This document shows, piece after piece, positions 15,885-23,124 of a stretch of DNA of 23,124 nt (positions are counted from its first letter, which is position 1; each line of letters begins with the position of its first letter). The notes under the pieces are model-generated. The model saw only the letters and a program-made list of their open reading frames with translations, did no database searches and was not told the DNA's origin. The translations under genes and the position numbers were made by a program. This DNA is from SZUA-287 sp036397975 (lineage in GTDB: Bacteria; Bacteroidota; Ignavibacteria; UBA10030; UBA6906), in assembly GCA_036397975.1 (NCBI GenBank), contig DASWHW010000131.1, positions 1 to 23,124 on the forward strand, read 5' to 3'.

Positions 15885-17012
15885 GTGAATTCAAAGCTGA
15901 GAGTCAGCACAGCGATGAACCTTGGAACTCCTGATAGGGTTCCGATTATGTGCCAGTGCAGCATTGGGCACATGCTGCAGCAGCTCGATGTTTCGCCGGC
16001 GGAGTTCTGGTTCGATCATGAAGTGTTCGCACATGGACTCATAACACTACGCGCGTTGTATGATTTTGACGGCATCCTCATCAGTCTCCATGGGCACAAT
16101 CCCCGCTGGCGCGACGATGTCCAATCCCGCTCCATAACAAATGAGGCGGAAGAAGTTCTCTGGAAGAATGGGGACAAGACCATTTGTTATTTCGATGATC
16201 TCCCACGACAGATAATTCTTTCCGATCAACAGAGGCCACGTGTCGAAGTCTTTCACCATTCCGACCTGCCGCAGACCCTTGACTACATCCCGGTCTCGCA
16301 GGGACTCCATTTCAGGATCGACCCAAGTCATACATTCGATATATTCAAGAGGATCGTCTCGGAAGCAGGCGCGGAGTTTTCCGTGCACGGAGAAATCACC
16401 TCGCCATTCGATTACTTTCTTGATTTCTTTGGCTACCAGGAAGCCCTGATGGCTTTGATAGAACATCCGGAACGATCGAAGCAAGTGCTTCTTCACTTTA
16501 CCACATTGCTGAAACCGCTGGCGAGGGCAATGTGCGACACCCGAATCGACGCCATCAAACTTTCGTCGCCATTCGCAGGAGCGGGCTTCATTTCACCAGC
16601 GTTCTATTCGGAATTTGTCCTCCCGTTCGAGCGAGAAATCATTCAAGCGGTGAGAGAGAAAGGCGTTCACATTTATCTTCACACCTGCGGCGAAATCGGG
16701 GACAGGCTCAGCCTTATGCTTGCTTCGGGCACAAGCGGACTCGAGTGCCTCGACCCTCCGCCGCTCGGGAATGTCGAATTGGCCGACGCAGTCAAGACAA
16801 TGAGAGGAAAGGCGTTTATCAAAGGCAACCTCGATTCAGTGAATCTCCTTCTCTTCGGAACCAACGCAGAGATTACGGCTGATGCGCATCGAAGAATCCA
16901 AATCGGCAAGCAAAACGGAGGATTCATCTTCAGCACCGCTTGTTCTATTGCACCAAAAGTGGAACGGGAAAAGGTGCTTCTCTTACATGAAGCCGTGGAA
17001 CGTTATGGATGA
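15885..17012 (+). CDS. Uroporphyrinogen-decarboxylase-like (URO-D/MtaA) methyltransferase family protein
   Basis: A 375-residue TIM-barrel protein. TPDRVPIMCQCSIGH near the start and KGNLDSVNLLLFG at 313-325 are typical of the URO-D family. The HTC motif at 266-268 with a later cysteine, Cys353 in IFSTACSIAP, matches the HxC...C zinc site of corrinoid/coenzyme M methyltransferases (MtaA, MtbA, CmuA type) and is absent from true HemE. It is therefore more likely a zinc methyltransferase than a heme-pathway decarboxylase. Many such genes sit in sugar clusters with unproven function. No corrinoid-binding partner is encoded here. The start is a GTG at 15885, chosen because the protein then begins like relatives; the ribosome binding site is weak. 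Confidence 0.85.
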   Translation: MNSKLRVSTAMNLGTPDRVPIMCQCSIGHMLQQLDVSPAEFWFDHEVFAHGLITLRALYDFDGILISLHGHNPRWRDDVQSRSITNEAEEVLWKNGDKTICYFDDLPRQIILSDQQRPRVEVFHHSDLPQTLDYIPVSQGLHFRIDPSHTFDIFKRIVSEAGAEFSVHGEITSPFDYFLDFFGYQEALMALIEHPERSKQVLLHFTTLLKPLARAMCDTRIDAIKLSSPFAGAGFISPAFYSEFVLPFEREIIQAVREKGVHIYLHTCGEIGDRLSLMLASGTSGLECLDPPPLGNVELADAVKTMRGKAFIKGNLDSVNLLLFGTNAEITADAHRRIQIGKQNGGFIFSTACSIAPKVEREKVLLLHEAVERYG

Positions 17013-17084
17013 ACAGAGGTTGTTGAACTCTGTACATGTGCTCGGCGTCTTCCGTATTTTGGAATGCTCAGGAGCTGTTTCTTC

Positions 17085-17737
17085 CTAAATTAATGCCAGG
17101 AATTCGCTGGCGGGAGAGAGGATCACGCCCGATGTGGTCATCGTGCTCTTGAACCCTTCCGGGTTCCTCACCACCTGAACAGAATAACGTGGCTTCAACC
17201 GTTCAGCAAAATAGAGAAGATTTGAATCCACATCTCGAGCGGTGAGTTTCGCTTCCACCAGTGCGTACGGTTTTCTTCCATCAGTGATCAGGAAATCCAC
17301 CTCGCGTTTCTCCCGGTCACGGACGTAGTGAAGATCGAACTCCCCAAATCCCCAATCCGTCCAGGCGTCGACGAGCTTACGCAGGTGGAGGGCCACCAGG
17401 TTCTCAAAACGACTTCCGGGATTTTCAATTTCGGTTGGGTCAAACGTTTCCACCGGGGAAACCTGTGAATCTCATCGAGCACGATGCGCGGAGAGTCCTT
17501 CGCTTTCGATGTCTCACCCCGTTGCCGGAAGTCCCCGGGATGCCGTATGAGAAGCTTGCGGTGCGCTTCGATGTCCCAGTTGAAATAGAGCTCGTCTGTC
17601 CCCGTGTCCATCAACAGTCGGCGGGCAAGCGTTGTTTTGCCTACCTGACGCGGGCCGGCGACAAAGGCCATCTTGGCTTCATCGCGAATAGACCGGCTTA
17701 ACTCATCGCTCAGGTATCGTTGTCCTGGTATCTCCAT
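17085..17737 (-). pseudogene. Remnant of an AAA/DUF4143-type ATPase gene with internal deletion
   Basis: Two pieces in different frames belong to one family. The N-terminal piece (17737 to about 17444) carries Walker A GPRQVGKT at 28-35 and Walker B RIVLDEIHRF at 84-93 of the AAA domain. The C-terminal piece (about 17453 to 17085) carries SRFENLVALHLRKLV, DREKREVDFLI and ALVEAKLT, the nuclease-like DUF4143 end. Intact proteins are about 380-400 residues; roughly 150-200 residues between FPRWKR and the DUF4143 end are missing, and the join near 17441-17455 shifts frame. The product is surely non-functional. Intact members are common mobile-looking genes of unclear role, some toxin-antitoxin-like. 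Confidence 0.85.
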
Positions 17738-18118
17738 ATAGACTTGCTCATCGGCAATGCAAGAGAGTTACCTCAAAGGCCCGGCGAAGTTGTGTAGGTG
17801 ACGACGTGGTCCTTCACTCCAATCCGACACCAAAACAAGCCATACACTGCAATCCCTCTATCGTCGTCCTTGTTTGTTCCAACAACGTTCCTCTTTCCCG
17901 CACCCAAGCAATCAAGACCTCTTCCTCCGAATAATCCCTCTCGCAGTTCCTTCCGTCTTTGCAAGTCTGAAAATCCACGCTCGCCTTTCCTAATTCTGAG
18001 ATATTTTCCCCTCCAAATTGAAAATAAATCTGTCAATTTGGTCGATAAGGTGCTGGCACAAAACCTGTACTTGTAGCTGTCAGATTCTATGTTCACGACA
18101 ACGAGTGAAGTATTCTGA
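17738..18118. other. Non-coding stretch upstream of the cytochrome operon
   Basis: I see no supportable gene here. The plus strand from about 17850 to 18015 is rich in C and T. A minus-strand frame stays open across it (to 17773), but its upstream half is antisense to the cytochrome gene and it has no start codon with a ribosome binding site in the gap, so I treat it as chance or as the tail of a decayed gene. The promoter of the cytochrome operon should lie within the last 120 bases, where an 8 bp inverted repeat (18013-18041) is found. Confidence 0.5.
18013..18041. repeat. Inverted repeat CCAAATTG-N13-CAATTTGG, possible operator
   Basis: Perfect 8 bp arms with a 13 bp AT-rich spacer, ending 77 bases before the cytochrome start codon. 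No T-tract follows, so a terminator is unlikely; a regulator binding site for the electron-transfer operon is the simplest reading. It does not match the FNR/CRP consensus spacing. Confidence 0.4.
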
Positions 18119-19177
18119 ATGGAAAAATCATTGCGACCGAAAAGCGCATTAAGAGTCTTGACCGCGGTAGTCCTCATGGCAATGCTGCTGCAAGCCCACT
18201 CCACTGCTGCGGATACAGAGCGGCCAACAGAGAGGCTAATCTTCAAAGAAGACGACACACAACGATGCTTGAAGTGCCACAACATGGAGAACTTCGCTTT
18301 CCGGCACACGTTGAGTTATGGTGAACATCTTCACGATTTCAGCGTGATTGCTGAGACGTTCCAGAAGTCCGTACACGGGGCAATTGCTTGTCAGCAATGC
18401 CACACCGACATCACCGAATACCCGCATCCTTTTGTGGAGGAGCGTGCACGCGTTAGTTGTGGTGTTGATTGCCACGCAACCGACACCTCGGGCAAAACCT
18501 ATTCCCATCAGATCGTCTTTAGTGAGTTTCAATCGAGTGTGCACAAGAAAGGCCTGACCGGTGAAAACCAGGAGAGCCCGACCTGCATAACCTGTCACGG
18601 CTCCGGCAATCCGCACGGAATTCAAAAAGCAAAACAGACTGTTACCATTAGTGAGAAAATGGCGCTCTGCGTTTCTTGTCATGAAAACCAGGCACTGATG
18701 GAAAAGAATCATGTCGACCCGAACGCGGTGAGTTCGTACAAACGGAGTTTCCATTACAAGGCGATACGATTCGGCGAAACCAACACGGCGGTCTGTCAGG
18801 ATTGCCATACGGTACACCATATCCTGCCGAAGGACAGCATTTCCTCTTCCATCTCGACTGCCAATATCTCGAATACCTGCGGTCAACAGAAGTGCCATCC
18901 TGGTGCATCGATGAATTTTTCCATGTCAGGCGCTAACCATCTGGCGTTGCGAATCGAGCGCGAACCGATACTCTGGGGACTTGAGAAATTCTTCGCCATC
19001 TTGACAGCAGGAACATTGGCAATGCTCGTTGTCGGAATCTTGCTGGATATACAGCGAAAATTCGGGTGGCTCGTTATCTTCGGCAAATCGCTACAGAAGG
19101 CGCTTGCAGGACTTCGCCATGTCGGAGAAGTATCCAGGCAGGCAGCACGATTTTCTAAGCGAATCCTTATCGACTAA
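18119..19177 (+). CDS. Multiheme c-type cytochrome with C-terminal membrane anchor
   Basis: A 352-residue exported cytochrome. Residues 10-31 are a signal peptide. Five CXXCH heme sites are present: CLKCH at 50, CQQCH at 91, CITCH at 156, CVSCH at 184 and CQDCH at 226. Two wider motifs, CGVDCH (CX3CH) at 114 and CGQQKCH (CX4CH) at 254, could carry further hemes, giving up to seven. Many additional histidines (for example 86, 130, 142, 212, 233) can act as axial ligands. A span at about 291-310 anchors the C-terminus, followed by a basic tail. It probably passes electrons between the quinone-linked cytochrome b and other cytochromes in the periplasm. It opens the rightward electron-transfer operon. 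Confidence 0.9.
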   Translation: MEKSLRPKSALRVLTAVVLMAMLLQAHSTAADTERPTERLIFKEDDTQRCLKCHNMENFAFRHTLSYGEHLHDFSVIAETFQKSVHGAIACQQCHTDITEYPHPFVEERARVSCGVDCHATDTSGKTYSHQIVFSEFQSSVHKKGLTGENQESPTCITCHGSGNPHGIQKAKQTVTISEKMALCVSCHENQALMEKNHVDPNAVSSYKRSFHYKAIRFGETNTAVCQDCHTVHHILPKDSISSSISTANISNTCGQQKCHPGASMNFSMSGANHLALRIEREPILWGLEKFFAILTAGTLAMLVVGILLDIQRKFGWLVIFGKSLQKALAGLRHVGEVSRQAARFSKRILID

Positions 19178-19213
19178 ACGGATTCATTTTTCAACAGCTA
19201 CAAAGGAGCGACA

Positions 19214-20719
19214 ATGAAACTCAAATCAACATTTGTTCTGATAGCGCTTGCGATCTTTACCTCCGCTTCGCTCGCAACCCATGGTACTCGAATGGTCGGG
19301 TTCAACGCAAAAACTGTTGGGCGGGGCGGAACGGGCTTCGGCATCTTCGATAGTCCTGCACTGATGATGACCAATCCGGCAGGCATCACTTTTCTTACCG
19401 CTCCTGTCCTTGACGGAAATTTCTCTTTGATGGTACCCGGCGTTCACTTCACAAATACGCTCAACGACAGGGATGGCGAGACGAATTACTTTCCTATCGC
19501 AGCTCTTGGGTATGTGAACCCATTAAGAGACTCAGACTGGTCCTGGGGCATTGGCGTGTTTACGCAGGGAGGCATGGGCGCCGACTTCTCCCTCGACCAC
19601 GATTTGTTCAGGGATCAAACCGGTTCGTTTATTCCGCAGGAGTATCACTCGAAGCTTGCAGTTTTGCAGGGAGGCCCGAGCGTGGCCTACAGGCTTATGC
19701 CCGAACTGTCTATTGGTGTGTCCGCACACCTCATGTACAGTACACTCGAATTCCAAATGCCATACAGTCTGGATCCCTCGATTATGAAGGGCGTCATTAA
19801 TCCCGGTACGGGGATGACGTTTGGCGACTTGTTTGCTGCACCACCTGCGCAAGGAGGATTTGGCTATATGGAAGTAACGGCGGCGGCCGAGATGAACGGC
19901 TTGCAGGCGGTCGGGTTCGGAGGAAAAATCGGAGTTGCCTATCAGCTTAGTGAAAGGGTTTCGTTCGGCGCCAGCTATACATCGCCGACGTCATTCACCT
20001 ATAAGAGCGGTAGTGCAACAATGGACATGACGGCACAACTGAACAACGCGTTCGGTTTGGCTGTCCAGGGTTATCTCGCGCAGAATCCCGGAGCGACGCA
20101 GCAGGAGGCACAGGGAGCGGTGATGCAGCAATTCAGCCAGTTGGGAATCGACCTGGCACAAGGCGTCGTTGCAGAGTACAACCTCGAAGCAAAACTTAAG
20201 TTCCCGCAGTCCATCGGGCTTGGCGCATCCATCAAGGCAGCAAGCGATCTACGCTTCGCTCTGGATCTGGAGTGGGTGAATTGGAAAAATGCATTCGACG
20301 ACATGACGCTGTCACTGAGCAACGGGGACAATCCCAATATCAACCGGATGCTCGGCAGTACCGGTGACCTCAGCATCGACTTCCCGATGAGGTGGAAGGA
20401 TGAATTCGCGTTCCGCGTTGGAGGCGAGTACGACGTGACCCCGACGTTTACACTGAGAGCTGGATATGCGTATGGCAGCAATCCCGTCCCGGAGACAACA
20501 GTGTTTCCAGTCTTCCCTGCAATCGTCGAGGATCACCTGATGCTGGGTGGCAGCTACCAGATTTTCGAGCCGTTCACTGTGCATGCCGCGTTTGAGCTTG
20601 CATTGAACAATCAACAGGTCGCCGCAAACAACAACATGGTAGCGCATGAGTTCAACGGCAGTACGAGCGAACTGAAGGAAAATATCTTTCATCTTTCTCT
20701 CACATGGATGTTCAACTAG
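19214..20719 (+). CDS. FadL/OmpP1/TodX-family outer membrane beta-barrel protein
   Basis: A 501-residue outer membrane protein. Residues 1-21 are a signal peptide (MKLKSTFVLIALAIFTSASLA). The mature N-terminus, GTRMVGFNAKTVGRGGTGFGIFDSP followed by NPAGITFL, is the typical hatch segment of FadL/OmpP1 transporters, and alternating strands such as GGKIGVAYQLSERVSFGASYTSP and FRVGGEYDVTPTFTLRAGYAYG run to a C-terminal aromatic strand ending LSLTWMFN. Relatives move hydrophobic compounds such as fatty acids or toluene across the outer membrane. AAGGAG lies seven bases before the ATG. Its place between cytochrome genes, 36 bases after one and 8 before the next, is odd and suggests co-expression with respiration. 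Confidence 0.9.
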   Translation: MKLKSTFVLIALAIFTSASLATHGTRMVGFNAKTVGRGGTGFGIFDSPALMMTNPAGITFLTAPVLDGNFSLMVPGVHFTNTLNDRDGETNYFPIAALGYVNPLRDSDWSWGIGVFTQGGMGADFSLDHDLFRDQTGSFIPQEYHSKLAVLQGGPSVAYRLMPELSIGVSAHLMYSTLEFQMPYSLDPSIMKGVINPGTGMTFGDLFAAPPAQGGFGYMEVTAAAEMNGLQAVGFGGKIGVAYQLSERVSFGASYTSPTSFTYKSGSATMDMTAQLNNAFGLAVQGYLAQNPGATQQEAQGAVMQQFSQLGIDLAQGVVAEYNLEAKLKFPQSIGLGASIKAASDLRFALDLEWVNWKNAFDDMTLSLSNGDNPNINRMLGSTGDLSIDFPMRWKDEFAFRVGGEYDVTPTFTLRAGYAYGSNPVPETTVFPVFPAIVEDHLMLGGSYQIFEPFTVHAAFELALNNQQVAANNNMVAHEFNGSTSELKENIFHLSLTWMFN

Positions 20720-20722
20720 AGG
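20718..20722 (+). promoter_or_regulatory. Ribosome binding site deciding the start of the cytochrome b gene
   Basis: AGAGG overlaps the stop codon of the outer membrane protein gene and lies five bases before the ATG at 20728. The earlier in-frame ATG at 20704, inside the preceding gene, has no such site. Confidence 0.55.
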
Positions 20723-20727
20723 CGCAG

Positions 20728-21441
20728 ATGTCGACGGTGGAGAGAATCGAAGAAAGAGAGTTCGTGCGGTTCAATCTTTTCCAGCGCGTGCAGCATATCG
20801 TGTTGCTTGTCAGTTTCCTCGTCCTGACGGTCACCGGTTTGCCGATGCGCTTCCCGGAGGTCGAATGGCTGGGGTACATCTACAGTGCAATCGGCGCTCT
20901 GCCGGTTGCGCGTACCCTCCACCGCATTGCGGCAGTGTTGATGATCCTCGACGGGCTGGTGCACGCAGGATACCTCGCCGTTCTTCTCTTCAAACATAAA
21001 TTCAATGTGCGAGAAGCGTGGCCAATGATTCCCAATGGGAAGGACGCGCGCGACTGGTGGGACACCTCAAAGTACTACTTTGGATTGAGTGAGAAGCTCC
21101 CGAAATACGATCGCTTTAACTTCAGGGAGAAGTTCGACTACTTCGCGGTCTTCTGGGGATTGCCGGTGATGATGTTCTCGGGACTGGTGCTCTGGTTCCC
21201 GGTCTACTTCGGCAACATGCTTCCCGATCTTGCCCTTGGTATTGCCTTTATTGCGCACAGCGATGAAGCAATTCTTGCAATCTCCGCAATTGTGGTGTGG
21301 CATTTCTATAACGTGCACTACAATCCGGATAAATTCCCGATGAACTGGGTGTGGTGGACGGGGAAAATTTCTGAAGAAGAGATCAAGAAGGAACATCCCG
21401 TGGAGTTTGAGAAGCTAACGGGCGAAGTAGTGCATGACTGA
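20728..21441 (+). CDS. Cytochrome b561-type membrane protein (FdhI/HyaC-like)
   Basis: A 237-residue membrane protein with four predicted spans at about 21-40, 63-88, 137-160 and 166-195. RFNLFQRVQHIVLLVSFLVLTVTGLPM is the usual first helix of cytochrome b subunits of formate dehydrogenase and hydrogenase, with His23 a likely heme b ligand. His65, His79, His177, His192 and His197 provide the others, enough for two hemes b. The protein would exchange electrons with menaquinone and hand them to the periplasmic cytochromes encoded on both sides. An acidic/basic cytoplasmic tail (EEEIKKEHPVEFEKL) follows the last span. The start was chosen from the AGAGG site; the gene begins eight bases after the barrel gene. 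Confidence 0.9.
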   Translation: MSTVERIEEREFVRFNLFQRVQHIVLLVSFLVLTVTGLPMRFPEVEWLGYIYSAIGALPVARTLHRIAAVLMILDGLVHAGYLAVLLFKHKFNVREAWPMIPNGKDARDWWDTSKYYFGLSEKLPKYDRFNFREKFDYFAVFWGLPVMMFSGLVLWFPVYFGNMLPDLALGIAFIAHSDEAILAISAIVVWHFYNVHYNPDKFPMNWVWWTGKISEEEIKKEHPVEFEKLTGEVVHD

Positions 21442-21523
21442 TGCGGTTGACGACGATAGAATGACTGGAACATAACGAAGAACAATTCGGGCCGTTCGAG
21501 CCCTTAAGATGGAGATCCAAAAA

Positions 21524-23124
21524 ATGGCAACGACAAAGAAACAACGATGGATGATTCGAGCGGGTGTTCTGCTGGCAATACTCGCGACACTGGTTTGGTG
21601 GAATTACTCTAACATTATCAATTGGGTAATCCCCTATCAACACCGGCCCGAGAAGATCGACTTTGCGGTAGAGAAAGTCAGCGACCAGGAATTCGAAAGG
21701 ATCGCAAGCGATCTTCAAAAAGAACACACCACGTACACTTCAATCGACACCTCCGCGAGGAACTCTGCCGTGTACGATCTGGTAGCGAAGCAGTTGGCAG
21801 GAAATGTTTCATCCTTCAGTAAAAGGGCCGGGCTTGTTCACATCGACCGCTTTCGCAAGGCAGGCATCAGGGAATACCGCGGTGCGCAAACGTGCTTGCG
21901 GTGTCATCAAACCATGCGAGTCAAGGACGGTCGCGGCGGTTACACAACCGAGAAGACCCGCGACAATATCGAGCGAAGCGTTCATTTCGGTCTGAACAAG
22001 TTCGAGGGATTCAACACCTACGGTTTCAACGGCGAGAAGGTGGAAGGAATTCCGATGGGGAAGATCGACCGTGCATGCGGCATTCCCGGCTCATTCACCT
22101 GGACCGGCTGGGCCACAGTCGTAACGGCAAAGGATGGAAAAACCTACAGTGACGGTTGCGGGCAATGCCATCCCGGCGGGCAATACGGCCCGATGACAGG
22201 GACAATGTTTCCCGGCTACTCGCCGACCATCGAAGAATTCGAATCTGTAGACTGCCTCATCTGCCATTCGACCGCGTATGACATGAATGAAAAATACGTC
22301 GTGCAAGATGACAACGGCAAGTACCGATGGAATCAAGACCGCAGCATGAAGGCGGCTATTGCCGTAGTCAGGCCGACGTCCGACAACTGCCTCCGTTGCC
22401 ATGAGCACAATCATGGCGGCGACATGTATGCCGGAAACGTCGCAGCGCAGAACCGCGGCTACAAGAACCCCCGACTGCTTCATCCCGGGGCCAAGCGTGG
22501 CAACCCCACTCGCGGCGCAGACATCCATTATCAAGCCGGACTCCAGTGCCTCGACTGCCACGAATCTCATGGCCACTTGATTGCACGCGGTACTCGCGGG
22601 ACTGACCTCGTCAGCAACGACCTGCCGGGCGTTGAAGTAAGCTGCGAAAAATGCCACACCAATACCCCGCATGTCCAGGATAAAACCCAACGGGCATTCC
22701 TGAACGCACACATCGATAAGCTTGCATGCGAGACGTGCCACATCACTCATCTCACGGATGACAATGTTGTGCTGCGTGACTGGACCGAACCGGTGTTCAA
22801 TGAAGAAGAAGGAATTTGGATCTACAAAGACATTCTCCGCTCAGGGAAACCCGGCGAAGCGATTACGTACCGCTGGCACAACGGCAATGGTACTTTTATG
22901 GCTGGCGCGCTCGGCGACAATCCAAACGGACTGAACCTGTACAAAGCGTTCGCGACCTACCCGGATACGCCTTATGTCGAATTCGACTACGCCTCGTACT
23001 ATGAGAAGACATTCCGTCCGCTGGGCAGGATGGGGAAATCAAAGATCTCTCCGTTCAAACGCTTCAACGCGAAGATGTACGAAGACATGGGAAACCAGGG
23101 ACCATTCGGCGGAATGCTTCTCCC
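21524..23124 (+). CDS. Large membrane-anchored multiheme c-type cytochrome (3' end outside window)
   Basis: The frame is open from an ATG at 21524, with GGAG eight bases ahead, to the end of the window (533 residues seen). Residues 11-30 form a membrane anchor or uncleaved signal. Seven CXXCH heme sites follow, at 124, 212, 244, 289, 342, 374 and 402. The region after the last motif (407-533) has none. Blocks such as CGQCHPGGQYGPMTG, CLICHSTAYDMN, RWNQDRSMKAA and LLHPGAKRGNP resemble the octaheme tetrathionate-reductase-like group of cytochromes, an assignment I hold loosely; an eighth site could lie downstream. It follows cytochrome b by 82 bases and is the likely periplasmic partner or terminal reductase of this operon. 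Confidence 0.88.
   Translation, partial: MATTKKQRWMIRAGVLLAILATLVWWNYSNIINWVIPYQHRPEKIDFAVEKVSDQEFERIASDLQKEHTTYTSIDTSARNSAVYDLVAKQLAGNVSSFSKRAGLVHIDRFRKAGIREYRGAQTCLRCHQTMRVKDGRGGYTTEKTRDNIERSVHFGLNKFEGFNTYGFNGEKVEGIPMGKIDRACGIPGSFTWTGWATVVTAKDGKTYSDGCGQCHPGGQYGPMTGTMFPGYSPTIEEFESVDCLICHSTAYDMNEKYVVQDDNGKYRWNQDRSMKAAIAVVRPTSDNCLRCHEHNHGGDMYAGNVAAQNRGYKNPRLLHPGAKRGNPTRGADIHYQAGLQCLDCHESHGHLIARGTRGTDLVSNDLPGVEVSCEKCHTNTPHVQDKTQRAFLNAHIDKLACETCHITHLTDDNVVLRDWTEPVFNEEEGIWIYKDILRSGKPGEAITYRWHNGNGTFMAGALGDNPNGLNLYKAFATYPDTPYVEFDYASYYEKTFRPLGRMGKSKISPFKRFNAKMYEDMGNQGPFGGMLL

Noticed and set aside
17013..17033. Hairpin ACAGAG-N9-CTCTGT right after the URO-D-like gene stop
   Set aside because: The stem is only 6 bp and no T-tract follows, so it is too weak to call a terminator.
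17773..18309. 178-codon minus-strand frame overlapping the cytochrome start
   Set aside because: Its first third is antisense to the cytochrome coding sequence, there is no start codon with a ribosome binding site in the gap, and I recognise no family.
21489..21506. Small hairpin GGGC-N7-GCCC before the large cytochrome gene
   Set aside because: A 4 bp stem could be chance, and a terminator between cytochrome b and c of one operon is not expected.
22091..22750. 219-codon minus-strand frame opposite the large cytochrome
   Set aside because: It is antisense to a clear heme protein with seven CXXCH motifs; its cysteines and alanine-rich sequence are mirror products of that gene.
1..23124. CRISPR arrays, tRNA/rRNA genes and insertion sequences
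   Set aside because: I saw no regularly spaced repeats, no cloverleaf or rRNA-like segments, and no transposase frame in the window by eye.

Overview
The window is a 23 kb bacterial chromosome fragment of moderate GC with tightly packed genes and Shine-Dalgarno-type ribosome binding sites. The M1-peptidase-like C-terminus, a FadL-type outer membrane protein and membrane-anchored multiheme cytochromes indicate a Gram-negative anaerobic or facultative respirer. My best guess is a relative of Ignavibacteria/Chlorobi/Bacteroidetes. That placement is an inference with low confidence; no rRNA or tRNA gene is visible to test it.

Left edge (1-1670, plus strand): the C-terminal part of a large protein that looks like the HEAT-like tail of an M1 aminopeptidase, followed directly by a PfkB/RfaE-type sugar kinase.

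Centre (1667-17012): a divergent carbohydrate locus around a 379 bp control region (9682-10060). Leftwards (minus strand) run an N-acylglucosamine 2-epimerase-like enzyme, a phytanoyl-CoA dioxygenase-like Fe/2-oxoglutarate oxygenase, a sodium:solute symporter, a 44-residue single-span membrane protein, a DUF2961/GH172 glycosidase, an RbsC-type permease, an RbsB-type binding protein and an NHL-type beta-propeller protein. Rightwards (plus strand) run a GH47 alpha-mannosidase-like protein, a lipoprotein sugar-binding protein, a double-domain RbsA-type ATPase, a second RbsC-type permease, a CE1/esterase-D-like secreted esterase and a uroporphyrinogen-decarboxylase-like methyltransferase. The locus has two binding-protein/permease pairs but one ATPase, so the ATPase may serve both importers. 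Together the genes suggest external trimming and de-esterification of a glycan, uptake by ABC and sodium-coupled transport, then epimerisation and perhaps removal of methyl groups inside the cell. The substrate is unknown; alpha-1,2-mannose and a furanosyl sugar are reasonable candidates.

Debris (17085-18118): a pseudogene of the AAA/DUF4143 ATPase family with a large internal deletion and a frame change, then a 381 bp non-coding stretch with a strongly pyrimidine-rich plus strand and a perfect 8 bp inverted repeat ahead of the next operon.

Right edge (18119-23124, plus strand): an electron-transfer operon consisting of a multiheme c-type cytochrome with a C-terminal membrane anchor, a FadL/OmpP1-type outer membrane barrel, a cytochrome b561-type membrane protein, and a large N-terminally anchored cytochrome with seven CXXCH motifs that runs off the window. 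A quinone-linked cytochrome b paired with heptaheme c-type cytochromes resembles menaquinol:cytochrome c modules such as Geobacter CbcBA. An outer membrane barrel placed between these genes is the unusual part.
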